64,000 nucleotides of DNA. Origin: Halopseudomonas phragmitis (GTDB lineage: Bacteria; Pseudomonadota; Gammaproteobacteria; Pseudomonadales; Pseudomonadaceae). Positions 38,007 to 47,022 of the stretch are shown one piece after another (the first letter of the stretch is position 1; every line of letters starts with the position of its first letter). The stretch covers positions 380,001-444,000 of the forward strand of contig NZ_CP020100.1 in assembly GCF_002056295.1 (NCBI RefSeq), given 5' to 3'. A model generated the notes under the pieces. That model was given only the letters and a program-made list of their open reading frames with translations, was not told where the DNA came from and ran no database searches. The translations under genes and the position numbers were made by a program.

Positions 38007-38873
38007 TTAGTCGACCCGGGCCTGACGACGCGGCTCGACGCTCAGCGCCGCTTGCCGCAATTGCAACAAGGTATCAGCAATGGCCGGACTGAAACCACCC
38101 ACCATCTGCGCTCCATCCACTCCCAACACCTGACCCAGGCGGCCGGCCGGAGTGGCTCGCAGGGTTGGCTGCAAGGCCAGCAGCCCATCGACACCGCCCG
38201 CCATCTCGAGACTCTGCGAGGTAGTCAGCAGCCAGACCGGCGCCAAGCCGATAAAGGCCTCGGCCGACAGCGCCCGATACTGGGAGAACTGGCTGGCCAT
38301 CGGGTTGTGCATGCCGCCCAGCCGTACCAGGCTGTCACCAGCCGTGCGTGAACCAGCCACCAGCAGGCTGCCGGCCGAGTGGCTGAGCAGAAACAGTGCC
38401 TGCGGTTGCGGCTCAGGCACCTGCGGCAAGGATGCCAGTTGCGACTCCAGATCTCGCCGCAAACGCGCGGCCTGAGCTTCGCGATCGAAACGCTGCCCCA
38501 GCGCGGTGATATTGGCCAACAGCGTTTCCAGGCTGGGCTCGGCCGACAGCACCAGCACTTCAACCCCGGCCGAGCGCAACTGAGCCAATACTGCCGGCGG
38601 GCCCATTTCCTCGCTGCCAATCAGCACATCAGGATTGAGCGAAAGCAGCCCTTCGGCGCTAATCTGCCGTGGATAGCCGATATTCGCCGGCGCCTGATCG
38701 CCCAGCAATGGCAGGCTGGTGCTGTCGACCCCGACCAATTGCGGCATCAGCTCCAGCGCCTGAAAAATCGCGGTAATACTGGCGCCGGCACTGATCAGCC
38801 GCGGACTCCGGGATTCAGCCAGCAACGGCCAGGCCAACAGCCAGAGGCAGGCCCCCACTAAAATTTTATTCAT
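38007..38873 (-). CDS. phuT: Periplasmic haem-binding protein
   Basis: A 288-residue cluster-A-type substrate-binding protein. It has a signal peptide (MNKILVGACLWLLAWPLLA, cleavage near AES) and two lobes joined by a long helix (SPRLISAGASITAIFQALEL, VGVDSTSLPL, IGYPRQISAEGLLSLNPDVLIG, then GGMHNPMASQFSQYRALSAE). The axial Tyr that binds haem in ShuT and PhuT should lie in the FSQYRALS segment or near GYPRQ. Its start overlaps exbD by eight bases. Confidence 0.92.
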   Translation of the reverse strand: MNKILVGACLWLLAWPLLAESRSPRLISAGASITAIFQALELMPQLVGVDSTSLPLLGDQAPANIGYPRQISAEGLLSLNPDVLIGSEEMGPPAVLAQLRSAGVEVLVLSAEPSLETLLANITALGQRFDREAQAARLRRDLESQLASLPQVPEPQPQALFLLSHSAGSLLVAGSRTAGDSLVRLGGMHNPMASQFSQYRALSAEAFIGLAPVWLLTTSQSLEMAGGVDGLLALQPTLRATPAGRLGQVLGVDGAQMVGGFSPAIADTLLQLRQAALSVEPRRQARVD

Positions 38874-39273
38874 CGGCAGATTCCATCAACAAACGGGTAT
38901 CGGTGATGCCCTGGGCACTCAGCCAGGCCAGCAGACGCAACAGGTCATCGGCCATGGCGCTACGCTCGACGGCGATATCCAGCGCCTCAAGCGTTTGCAG
39001 CGCTGGCGCCTCACGCAGGCTTGGCCAATCGGGATAACGCTGCTCGGCCAATTGCCAGGCGCCATCGGCAAACAGAGCCAGTTGCTGACGCTGGGCGCTG
39101 TCAGCGGCAGCGGGACTAGCGTCCTGGCTGTCCGGTAGTTGCAGCGGCACCTGCAGCAGCGGCGCCTGCGCCGTCAGCAGAAAGAACACCAGAACAATGA
39201 AAATCACATCCAGCAAAGGTGTCAGGTCAGCCAACAGGCTGCTCTGGGCTGGTGGCTCGGGCAAGCGGATCAT
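38866..39273 (-). CDS. exbD: Biopolymer transport protein ExbD
   Basis: A 135-residue protein with the ExbD layout: short cytoplasmic N terminus, one transmembrane helix carrying the essential Asp (LTPLLDVIFIVLVFFLLTAQ, Asp about residue 21) and a periplasmic domain. With ExbB it converts proton-motive force into TonB movement. Start overlaps the exbB stop (ATGA). Confidence 0.92.
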   Translation of the reverse strand: MIRLPEPPAQSSLLADLTPLLDVIFIVLVFFLLTAQAPLLQVPLQLPDSQDASPAAADSAQRQQLALFADGAWQLAEQRYPDWPSLREAPALQTLEALDIAVERSAMADDLLRLLAWLSAQGITDTRLLMESADE

Positions 39274-39935
39274 GCGTTCACCAGCTGCGACCCGGACAGC
39301 GGACTGGCACCAACCACCGCATCCGGCTCCAGTCCATCCATGGCCAGCATGCAGCGATTGAGCAACTGTTGCAGTCGTTCAACATAGCTGCTGCTCCACA
39401 ACCCCAAAGCCTGGCCGCCGCCCAGTGCCGGCAACGCAATCAGCAACCCCCAGGCAGTGCTGTACAGCGCTTGGAACAGGCCATCAGCCAACACCCCCGG
39501 CGTGACCGGACCGCCATCACCGGCAATCGCCTGAAACATGCCGAGCATGCCCAGCACGGTACCCAATAGCCCAAGCATCGGACTGAGTACCCCGATCAAC
39601 TGCAGCAAGCGCAAGCGCCGCTGCAGCCGCTGCTGCACATGTACCAGCCAGACGCCCAGCAACTCTTCACGTTGCCCCCTGGGCAGGTGGGAATGTACGC
39701 GCAGCAGGCAGACGCCATGCCGCCAACCCAACCGCGCAGCGTCCGGCTCGTTACTGCTGCAATCCCGGCATTGACGCGCCGCCTCACGGCAGTCGCGCTC
39801 GCCCAGGCCCGGCATGCCGGCCAGGGTGACCACCCGCTCCAGCAGCAGGGCCAGGGTCAGGATTGAGCACATCAGCAACGGCCAGGCCACTGCGCCCTGG
39901 GCCAGGAACCAGCTCGGCAATTCAAGCGGCCACAT
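39270..39935 (-). CDS. exbB: Biopolymer transport protein ExbB
   Basis: A 221-residue MotA/TolQ/ExbB-family proton-channel protein. It has three membrane segments, the last two in LLQLIGVLSPMLGLLGTVLGM and FQALYSTAWGLLIALPAL, which carry the conserved pore Thr and Ser. Start ATG 39935 is preferred over an in-frame start at 39995; it lies inside the end of phuS (14-base overlap). Confidence 0.88.
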   Translation of the reverse strand: MWPLELPSWFLAQGAVAWPLLMCSILTLALLLERVVTLAGMPGLGERDCREAARQCRDCSSNEPDAARLGWRHGVCLLRVHSHLPRGQREELLGVWLVHVQQRLQRRLRLLQLIGVLSPMLGLLGTVLGMLGMFQAIAGDGGPVTPGVLADGLFQALYSTAWGLLIALPALGGGQALGLWSSSYVERLQQLLNRCMLAMDGLEPDAVVGASPLSGSQLVNA

Positions 39936-40995
39936 GGCTTTCCACCAGTTCGCGCCAGGCTGACAGTTCCGGTTTGCCCGGCTTGCGCGCACCAAACAGC
40001 TGCACGATCAACTCACCCTGGCTGTCGTAGGCCTCCAGCGAACTCACTATGCCGTCCGCCGTCGGCTTGCGAACCCGCCACAACTCGCTGATGGCACCAT
40101 CGCGCAGGTGCAGGTTGAAGGCCGGATCCAGCACGTTGAACCACTCGCCGGTGCGCACCAGACGCTTGACCGGGCCGGTATGGATCTGGATACAGCCCGG
40201 GTTGCCGACGAACACCATGATTTCCAGACCGGTTTCGGCCGCCCGTTCCAGACTCTCGACCAGTGCGCCTGGCGCCAGCCGTTCAGCCCACTCGCTGCCA
40301 GCCAGGCGCAGAGCTTGAGTCCGGGTAAGCTGGTGCTTGCGCAGCATGGCGAAGAAATGATGGGTGTCCTTGAGCGCAGCCCAGTCACTGGCCAGCGCTG
40401 GCTGGTCGACCTCAGCGTCGGCGCGCGGCAACTGCGGCAGCGGCCGCTGTTCAATAGCCAGCGCCTCGGTACTGTCATCACGCAACTGCTCGGTCAGACG
40501 CACCCAGCCCAGCAGGTCGGAGGCATCGGTCAGGTAGATCTTGTGCACAGCCTGACCGTACCTGTCGAACACCTGCAGGCTGCGCCGCCACTTGCCGTCG
40601 GCCAGCGGCTCACTGACCGCGAACAGGCTGCTCCAATCGGTCATGAACAGACGCAGATCGATGTCCGGATTGACCACCAGGCCCATCTGGCCGTTGCGGC
40701 TGAGATTAATGTTGTCGTAGCGCCCGTGGCGCTCATGTACGCAGTAATCATTACGAGTCAGGGCCATCAACTCGCCCATACCCGGCAAGGCCTCCATCAG
40801 CGCCGTCCAATCGGGCTTGAGGCGTACCACCCGCTCGCCTTGCGAGGCATACAGCAGCTCAGCCTCACTGACATTCAGATGGACCGCCGCCTCACGAATG
40901 CGCAGGCGCGGCTGGCTTTCGCGCAGTTGCTGCCAGGCATCAAGCAGGTCTTGTCCGGCGAAGGCCGGTGTTGCCTGTTGCGTCATCATGTTCAT
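39922..40995 (-). CDS. phuS: Cytoplasmic haem-binding/trafficking protein (PhuS/HmuS family)
   Basis: A 357-residue soluble protein made of two tandem HemS-type domains (about 10-180 and 190-355), each ending in a WRVRKPTADG-like or RRSLQVFDRYG-like strand. The second carries DTHHFFAMLRKH, whose His corresponds to the haem ligand His209 of PhuS. It accepts haem from the ABC importer and, in P. aeruginosa, delivers it to HemO. Start ATG 40995 follows AAGGGGAAG; an in-frame upstream ATG at 41112 would overlap tonB. No haem oxygenase gene is in this window. Confidence 0.93.
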   Translation of the reverse strand: MNMMTQQATPAFAGQDLLDAWQQLRESQPRLRIREAAVHLNVSEAELLYASQGERVVRLKPDWTALMEALPGMGELMALTRNDYCVHERHGRYDNINLSRNGQMGLVVNPDIDLRLFMTDWSSLFAVSEPLADGKWRRSLQVFDRYGQAVHKIYLTDASDLLGWVRLTEQLRDDSTEALAIEQRPLPQLPRADAEVDQPALASDWAALKDTHHFFAMLRKHQLTRTQALRLAGSEWAERLAPGALVESLERAAETGLEIMVFVGNPGCIQIHTGPVKRLVRTGEWFNVLDPAFNLHLRDGAISELWRVRKPTADGIVSSLEAYDSQGELIVQLFGARKPGKPELSAWRELVESHVAA

Positions 40996-41030
40996 TTTCT
41001 TCCCCTTGAAACGTGCGCCAGCCGACATGG

Positions 41031-41714
41031 CTAGCGCAATGCAAACTGCACTGGAATCCGCACCCGGGTGGCTACCGGCCGCCCATTGCGCTGCTCCGGA
41101 ACGAAGCGCCACTGGCGGGCTACCTCAAGTGCAGCCTTGTCCAACAATTCAAATCCAGATGAGCGCAACAGCACCGGCTCGGCACTACGCCCCTCAGGTC
41201 CGACCTCGATCTCCAGCCAGACCTCACCCTGCCAGCCCCGGCGCCGGGCCAGTGCCGGGTAGGTCGGGCGGGCCGGAGGCTCGGCATAGCGCGGCGACTG
41301 GGTAATCACCGGCTCGCTCTGCGCGGGCTCGACTCGCGCCGGCGGATTTGCCGCGGCCGGCGCAGGCGCCGATGGCGCACTGGCGACTGCCGATGCCTGC
41401 GGTGGCGCTGCTGGCTCGGCCCGAGCCACCGGCGACGTGGCCACCGGGTCTGGTGGCTTGGTTGCTGGCTTGGGCGGGCTCGGCGGCGTGGCCACTCGCG
41501 CCGGCTCAACTGGTGCAGGCTCAAGCCTGGTCTCAGGTTCAGGAGCCGGTCGGGGTTGCTGAGCAAGCCCCAGACTCAGCACTGTGGGCGCCGGAGCCGG
41601 CAGCGCCGACAACCCCGACTCTCGACTGCCGAGCAACCACAGGCCATGCACCAACAGCGACACCAGCACCCAGACGCCCCAGTGCCTCAGTACCCGGCCA
41701 TACGTTAGGCTCAT
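41031..41714 (-). CDS. tonB: TonB energy-transducing protein dedicated to haem uptake
   Basis: A 227-residue TonB: a single N-terminal membrane anchor (HWGVWVLVSLLVHGLWLLG), a Pro/Ala-rich periplasmic spacer (about 45-145) and the C-terminal globular domain (YPALARRRGWQGEVWLEIEV, GFELLDKAALEVARQWRFVPE). It is the first gene of the minus-strand unit tonB-phuS-exbB-exbD-phuTUV-phuW, so the energy module is embedded in the transporter operon. Its start lies 11 bases from the nearest Fur box. Confidence 0.92.
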   Translation of the reverse strand: MSLTYGRVLRHWGVWVLVSLLVHGLWLLGSRESGLSALPAPAPTVLSLGLAQQPRPAPEPETRLEPAPVEPARVATPPSPPKPATKPPDPVATSPVARAEPAAPPQASAVASAPSAPAPAAANPPARVEPAQSEPVITQSPRYAEPPARPTYPALARRRGWQGEVWLEIEVGPEGRSAEPVLLRSSGFELLDKAALEVARQWRFVPEQRNGRPVATRVRIPVQFALR

Positions 41715-41724
41715 CTCTCTACCA

Positions 41725-41743
41725 AATAATAATCATTTGCATT
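41725..41743. promoter_or_regulatory. Fur box (tonB side)
   Basis: AATAATAATCATTTGCATT matches the 19-base Fur consensus in its left half and centre (AATCATT). It lies between the divergent tonB and phuR genes and fits iron repression of the tonB-phu operon. Confidence 0.75.
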
Positions 41744-41744
41744 T

Positions 41745-41764
41745 AGATAAAGATTATTATTCAA
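41745..41764. promoter_or_regulatory. Fur box (phuR side)
   Basis: AGATAAAGATTATTATTCAA is a second Fur-like 19-20 mer, one base from the first. The tandem arrangement suits cooperative repression of both divergent units. Confidence 0.65.
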
Positions 41765-41820
41765 TTCTGACCGTTTTGCCAACCCCCATAACATCTGCAA
41801 GCGACAACAAGGAGTACGCC

Positions 41821-44031
41821 ATGCCCCCCTATCCGCACAAACCGCTGGCTCGCCAACTTTGGGCCCTGCTGGCTTTGCCCCTGTGCCTGCCAGCTCTGGC
41901 TGACACCCCGACCCCAAGCGCGGCACGCCAGTTCGACACCATGACCGTCACCGCCACCCGCCAGGAAGAGCGCCTGGGCGACGTAGCCGGCAGCGTCAGC
42001 GTGGTCGACCAGCAACAGATCGATCGGGAGAACATCAAGGACATTCAGGGCTTGGTGCGCTTTGAACCAGGCGTCTCGGTCAGCGGTACCGGTAGTCGCT
42101 TCGGCCTGTCCGGCTTCAGCATTCGCGGGATCGGCGGCAACCGGGTCCTGACCCAGGTCGATGGCATTGGGGTGCCGGACGCCTTCGACTTCGGCGGCTT
42201 CCTCAGTGCCCGACGCAACTATGTGGATCTGGATACGGTCAAGCGGGTGGAAATCATTCGCGGCCCGGCTTCCTCGCTCTATGGCAGCGATGCCATTGGT
42301 GGTGCCGTCAGCTTCCTGACCAAGGACGCCGGCGACTACCTGAGCGCAGGGGATGACAGCTATGGCCGGCTCAAGACGGGCTACGACAGCTCCGACAGCA
42401 GTTGGCTGCGCAGCGCCACCCTGGCTGGACGCCGTGGACAGTGGGACGCCTTGCTGCATCTGGGCCGACGCACCGGCGATGAGACAGCTACCTACGGCGG
42501 CCGCGGCGGCATTGGCAGCGAACGGGAAAAGGCCAACCCGGTCGACTACACCACCGACAACCTGCTGAGCAAACTGGGCTGGGATTACGGCGAGAACGGT
42601 CGCTTGCAACTAACCTACGAAAAATTCCGCGACACCACCGACACCCGGGTACTCAGCGAGTACAGCGACACCGCCACCATTCGCAGCTCGGACGCCAGGG
42701 ACCGGGTTGATCGTGAACGCTTCAGCCTGCAGCACAACCTGGATCTGGGCCTGGGCTTTGCCGACCGCCTGAGCTGGCAGCTCAGTCATCAGGACAGCCA
42801 GACCCGCCAACAGACCTTCCAGGACCGGGTGGTCGGCGGCCAGCCCACCTTCCGCAGCCGCGACTCCTATTACGAAGAAAAGCTCTGGGCCTTCAACACC
42901 CAGCTTGAACGAGACTTCACCTGGGCCGATAGCAACCACCGGCTGATCTACGGCGCCGATCTCAAACGTCTGAAGAGCGCCGATCTGCGCAAGGGCCAGG
43001 AAACCGTGCTGGCGACCGGCATCAGCACCCCGATCGCACCGACCAGCGACTTCCCCGATCCAACCGTCTGGGAATACGCCCTGTTCGCCCAGGACACCAT
43101 CAGCCTCGGTCGCTGGACCCTGACCCCTGGGGTGCGTTACGACCGCTACGAGATGAAGCCGCACGTCACCCAGCAGTATCTCAACAGCGCCGCCACTGAC
43201 CCCAACCCGCCGCGCTACAAGGACTCGGCACTGTCACCCAAGTTAGGCATCATCTACGCCGTGGATGACGCCCACAGCGTCTATGCCCAGTACGCCGCCG
43301 GGTTCCGCGCCCCGCAACCGGTGAACATCTTCGGCGAGTTCGAAAACCCGGGCATGTACCGCACTATCGCCAACCCCAAGCTCAAGGCCGAAACCAGCGA
43401 CAGCTATGAACTGGGGCTGCGCGGGGAGTACGCCCAGGGCAGCTTCGGCCTGGCACTGTTCTACAACCGTTACGACGACTTCATCGAACAGGTACGCCGC
43501 GACTCCAGTGTCCCCGGCTTCCCGTTCGGCGAATTCCAGTACGTCAACCTCGACAAGGTCACCATCTACGGCGCCGAGGCACGCGGCGAGCTGTACCTGG
43601 ACCATCTTGGCCTGCCGCTTGGCAGCCGCACACGCGCCAGCATGGCCTGGGCCCGTGGCAAGGATGATTCCAGTGGTCAGCCGCTCAACAGCATCGATCC
43701 ACTCAAGGCGGTGGTCGGGCTCGGTTACGATGAACCCAATGGCCGTTACGGCGCCGAGCTGATCCTCACTGCCGTCGCCGCCAAGTCGCGGATCGACGAA
43801 ACCCAAACCAACGGCAATCCGTTCAAAACCCAGGGCTACGGCCTGCTGGATCTGATCGGCTATTGGCAGGTAACCGACGCCGTCGCCGTCAACGCCGGGG
43901 TCTACAACCTGACCGACAAGCAATACTGGCACTGGAGCGATGTGCGCAGTCTGTCTGACAGCACACCCGGCCTGGCTCGCTACACCCAGCCGGGTCGGCA
44001 TGCCGCAGTCAACCTGATCTGGGAGTTCTAA
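41821..44031 (+). CDS. phuR: TonB-dependent haem receptor
   Basis: A 736-residue outer-membrane receptor. It has a signal peptide (cleavage after LPALA near residue 27), a TonB box-like MTVTATR, a plug domain (about 45-160, IRGIGGNRVLTQVDGI) and a 22-strand barrel ending in an aromatic residue (NLIWEF). The haem-receptor motif YAAGFRAP (about 490-497) and NPKL (about 518) are present. No His lies between them; a Tyr does (GMYRTIANP), compatible with His/Tyr haem ligation as described for PhuR. The start ATG is preceded by AAGGAG. It is divergent from tonB behind two Fur boxes. Confidence 0.93.
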   Translation: MPPYPHKPLARQLWALLALPLCLPALADTPTPSAARQFDTMTVTATRQEERLGDVAGSVSVVDQQQIDRENIKDIQGLVRFEPGVSVSGTGSRFGLSGFSIRGIGGNRVLTQVDGIGVPDAFDFGGFLSARRNYVDLDTVKRVEIIRGPASSLYGSDAIGGAVSFLTKDAGDYLSAGDDSYGRLKTGYDSSDSSWLRSATLAGRRGQWDALLHLGRRTGDETATYGGRGGIGSEREKANPVDYTTDNLLSKLGWDYGENGRLQLTYEKFRDTTDTRVLSEYSDTATIRSSDARDRVDRERFSLQHNLDLGLGFADRLSWQLSHQDSQTRQQTFQDRVVGGQPTFRSRDSYYEEKLWAFNTQLERDFTWADSNHRLIYGADLKRLKSADLRKGQETVLATGISTPIAPTSDFPDPTVWEYALFAQDTISLGRWTLTPGVRYDRYEMKPHVTQQYLNSAATDPNPPRYKDSALSPKLGIIYAVDDAHSVYAQYAAGFRAPQPVNIFGEFENPGMYRTIANPKLKAETSDSYELGLRGEYAQGSFGLALFYNRYDDFIEQVRRDSSVPGFPFGEFQYVNLDKVTIYGAEARGELYLDHLGLPLGSRTRASMAWARGKDDSSGQPLNSIDPLKAVVGLGYDEPNGRYGAELILTAVAAKSRIDETQTNGNPFKTQGYGLLDLIGYWQVTDAVAVNAGVYNLTDKQYWHWSDVRSLSDSTPGLARYTQPGRHAAVNLIWEF

Positions 44032-44070
44032 GGGCTAGCCAGGTGCTGGGGTGGCAGGGATAATTGGCGC

Positions 44071-44424
44071 ATGACCAATAATGCCCACGCCCCTGCCACC
44101 CCGCTGTGCCACCTGGACCAGTTACCCGACCCGGGTAGCAAGGGCCTGATGCATGAGGGTCAGGCCCTGTTCGCAGTGCGCCAGGGCCAGCAGGTGTTCG
44201 TTTACGAAAACCGCTGCCCACACCGCGGCATCCCACTGGAATGGACTCCGGACAGTTTTCTCGACCACTCCGGCCGACTGATCCAGTGCGCCACCCATGG
44301 CGCGCTGTTTCTGCCGGAAACCGGCGAATGTGTCGCTGGCCCCTGCAGCGGCCAGTTTCTGCGCCAGTTGCCGTGCCGTATCAACGGTGGGCAGGTATGG
44401 CTGATCGAAGCAAACACCGATTAG
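44071..44424 (+). CDS. Rieske [2Fe-2S] ferredoxin-type protein
   Basis: A 117-residue soluble protein with one Rieske domain: first ligand pair CPHRG (C-x-H), second pair CATHGALF (C-x2-H), and the usual strands around them (VFVYENRCPHRGIPLEW, GECVAGPCSGQFLRQLP). It starts 39 bases after phuR in the same direction and may be read with it. Partner oxygenase or reductase is not evident, so its function is unknown. Confidence 0.88.
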   Translation: MTNNAHAPATPLCHLDQLPDPGSKGLMHEGQALFAVRQGQQVFVYENRCPHRGIPLEWTPDSFLDHSGRLIQCATHGALFLPETGECVAGPCSGQFLRQLPCRINGGQVWLIEANTD

Positions 44425-44428
44425 TAGC

Positions 44429-45136
44429 TTAAAGCTCAACCGGCAGAGCTCCCGCCACGCGCAGGCCTTCCGGACCTGGGATCACTGACCAGGCCACAAC
44501 TTCGACACCCGCCTGCACCGCCTCACGCAGCAACTGCCCATAAACCGGATCGATCTCATCGGCCGGCCGCACCCGCTCAATGCCTGAGTGCATGACGCAG
44601 AACAGCAGACAGGCCCGGCGACCACTGGCCAGCACCTCAACCAGCTCACTCAGGTGTTTCTGCCCACGCAGACTGACGGCATCGGGAAAGGCACCCACGC
44701 CCTCGCCGACTGCCAGGGTCACGCTTTTGACCTCAACCACGCACTCACCCGCCCCGCTCAACAGAAAGTCGAAACGACTGTTGCTGCCGGGCAAGCGCAC
44801 CTCCCGGCGCCACTGCGGATAATCGGCCAGCGGTGTGATCAGCCCGGCCTGCAAGCCAGCTTCGATCACTTTGTTAGCCCGGGCACTGTGAATGCAGGCC
44901 AGTACTCCTGGCGCGGTTTCCACCAGTTCCCAGGTGCCCGGTAACTTGCGCCCTGGACGCGGCTGCACGCTGCCCCAGATTCGGCTGCCCGGCTCACCAC
45001 AATTGAGCATGGAGCCGGTATTGGGGCAGTGCAGGGTCAGCTCACGCCCGTCGTCAAGGCGCACATCAGCAAAAAACCGCTTGTACCGGCGCAACAGCAC
45101 CCCGCCCAGCAGCGGCGGATCGAACGCAATCAGCAT
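44429..45136 (-). CDS. sfsA: SfsA-family DNA-binding protein/nuclease
   Basis: A 235-residue protein with the SfsA pattern: N-terminal OB-like part (FDPPLLGGVLLRRYKRFFADVRL, HCPNTGSML) and a C-terminal PD-(D/E)XK-like nuclease core (RFDFLLSG, ECVVEVKSVTL, GQKHLSELVEVLASGRRACLLF). E. coli SfsA was described first as a sugar-fermentation stimulator and later as a DNA/RNA nuclease. It overlaps the upstream aminotransferase gene by seven bases. Confidence 0.92.
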   Translation of the reverse strand: MLIAFDPPLLGGVLLRRYKRFFADVRLDDGRELTLHCPNTGSMLNCGEPGSRIWGSVQPRPGRKLPGTWELVETAPGVLACIHSARANKVIEAGLQAGLITPLADYPQWRREVRLPGSNSRFDFLLSGAGECVVEVKSVTLAVGEGVGAFPDAVSLRGQKHLSELVEVLASGRRACLLFCVMHSGIERVRPADEIDPVYGQLLREAVQAGVEVVAWSVIPGPEGLRVAGALPVEL

Positions 45137-46308
45137 CCCGGCCAGTTCCCGAGCCCGCGCGCCAGCCGCTCCACCGCCTGCTCCAGCCGCGCCACCGAGG
45201 TGGTATAGGCAAAGCGCACATGCTCACTGGCACGATACTGACCAAAATCCAGACCTGGGGTGATCGCCAGATGCTCGGTTTCGATCAGATGCCGGCACAG
45301 GGCATCACTGTCGCCACCCAGCCGGCGCATATCGGCATACAGATAGAAGGCCCCGTCCGGGGTCAGTGGAATATCAAAGCCCAACTCACGCAGGGCCGGC
45401 AGCAGGAAGTCGCGGCGCTGGCGAAAAGCTTCACGGCGCTGCTCGCAGATGGTCAGACTGTCTTCGCCAAAGGCCGCCAAGGCGGCTTGCTGGGCCATGT
45501 GCGGCGCACAGATATAGAGGTTCTGCGCCAGCTTTTCCAACTCCGGCACCGCGGCCTCCGGCGCCACCAGCCAGCCCAGCCGCCAACCGGTCATGCCGAA
45601 ATATTTGGAGAAACTGTTGAGCACAAAGGCGTCATCGGCTACTTCAAGCACCGAACTGGCCTCGCAGCCATAGGTCAGACCGTGATAGATCTCATCGACA
45701 ATCAGGGTCCCACCCAGCCGTCTGGTGGTCTGCGCCAACGCCGCCAACTGCGCGCGGCTGAGCAGGGTGCCAGTCGGGTTGGCTGGAGATGCAGCCAGAA
45801 CCGCCCGACAATCAGCATCCCAATGTTGCTCAACCAGTTCCGGAGTCAGTTGGTAAGCGGTTTGCGGGCCGGTCGGAATCAACCGCGCACGGCCCTCGAC
45901 CAGACGCAGGAAATGCCGGTTGCAAGGATAGGCCGGATCGGCCATCAGCACCTGCTGACCCGGTTCGACCAGCAGCGCACTGACCAACAGCAAAGCAGCC
46001 GAGCCACCTGGAGTAATGATCACCCGGCGCGGGTCCAGATCGATACCGTGACGCCGGGCATACAGCCCAGCCACGGCTTCACGCAGCGCCGGCAAGCCCA
46101 GCGCCGGGGTGTAGCCGGTATGCCCAGCGGCCAGCGCATTCTGGCCGGCACGGATAATCGGCTCCGGGGTAGTAAAGTCCGGCTCGCCGATTTCCATGTG
46201 GATCACGTCGCAGCCCTGAGCCTCCAAATACTTGGCCCGGGCCAGCACCGCCATCACATGAAATGGCTGAATATCCTGGACCCGCCGCGCCCAGTTATGC
46301 TGCTGCAT
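45130..46308 (-). CDS. Pyridoxal-phosphate aminotransferase, class I/II
   Basis: A 392-residue fold-type I aminotransferase of the aspartate-aminotransferase group. Visible are the N-terminal [32 protein letters not shown], the PLP-Asn region [11 protein letters not shown], the [10 protein letters not shown] strand with the PLP-binding Asp/Tyr, and the Schiff-base Lys in [16 protein letters not shown] (about residue 234). Substrate is not clear. ATG 46308 with GGAG six bases upstream is preferred to ATG 46323. A PAO1 homologue lies beside dksA in the same order, by my recollection. Confidence 0.88.
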   Translation of the reverse strand: MQQHNWARRVQDIQPFHVMAVLARAKYLEAQGCDVIHMEIGEPDFTTPEPIIRAGQNALAAGHTGYTPALGLPALREAVAGLYARRHGIDLDPRRVIITPGGSAALLLVSALLVEPGQQVLMADPAYPCNRHFLRLVEGRARLIPTGPQTAYQLTPELVEQHWDADCRAVLAASPANPTGTLLSRAQLAALAQTTRRLGGTLIVDEIYHGLTYGCEASSVLEVADDAFVLNSFSKYFGMTGWRLGWLVAPEAAVPELEKLAQNLYICAPHMAQQAALAAFGEDSLTICEQRREAFRQRRDFLLPALRELGFDIPLTPDGAFYLYADMRRLGGDSDALCRHLIETEHLAITPGLDFGQYRASEHVRFAYTTSVARLEQAVERLARGLGNWPGC

Positions 46309-46507
46309 GTTGTTCTCCGCCATCAGACAGGGTAAAACCCGAATGATACCCGCCACGCACCAGTCAAACCATCTGGCGGCAAACAGTAGCGCGGGGGCAC
46401 AGGTTCTGGTAGCTTTGCCCGCTTGCAGCCAGTGGCCGCAACCCCCGCAGGCGCCCAGAACAAGGCGCCTGGCACAGGACGATCGAGCAAAAAGTGAGGC
46501 GGTTCTC

Positions 46508-46951
46508 ATGCCCAGTAATGCCAAACAGAAGAACTCTATGTTGATCCGTGGTTTCGTACCCTACAAGGAAGAAAAGGGTGAGGAATACATGAACGAGCGG
46601 CAGCTTGCGCATTTCGCTGACATTCTCAACAACTGGAAACAGGAGTTGATGGAAGAAGTTGACCGCACCGTGCATCACATGCAGGACGAAGCCGCCAACT
46701 TCCCCGACCCGGCCGACCGCGCCAGCCAGGAAGAAGAGTTCAGCCTGGAACTGCGTGCCCGTGACCGTGAGCGCAAGCTGATCAAGAAAATCGATCAGAC
46801 CCTGCAGCGCATTGAGGAAGACGACTACGGCTACTGCGATTCCTGCGGTGTTGAAATCGGTATTCGTCGCCTGGAAGCACGTCCCACCGCGACGCTGTGC
46901 ATCGATTGCAAGACCCTGGCAGAAATCAAGGAAAAGCAGATCGGCGGCTAA
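46508..46951 (+). CDS. dksA: RNA polymerase-binding transcription factor DksA
   Basis: A 147-residue DksA. It has an N-terminal segment ([19 protein letters not shown]), a coiled coil with the acidic tip (about 60-95, [25 protein letters not shown] read in parts) and a four-Cys zinc finger (CDSC at about 111-114, CIDC at about 132-135). DksA with ppGpp acts at rRNA promoters such as the four at the left of this window. ATG 46508 follows GAGGCGG. Confidence 0.96.
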   Translation: MPSNAKQKNSMLIRGFVPYKEEKGEEYMNERQLAHFADILNNWKQELMEEVDRTVHHMQDEAANFPDPADRASQEEEFSLELRARDRERKLIKKIDQTLQRIEEDDYGYCDSCGVEIGIRRLEARPTATLCIDCKTLAEIKEKQIGG

Positions 46952-47022
46952 GCCAGCCCACCGCGCCACACCGATGAGCCCACTTGCCGGCTCATCGGTA
47001 AACTTTTTCTCGCGGCTCAGTA

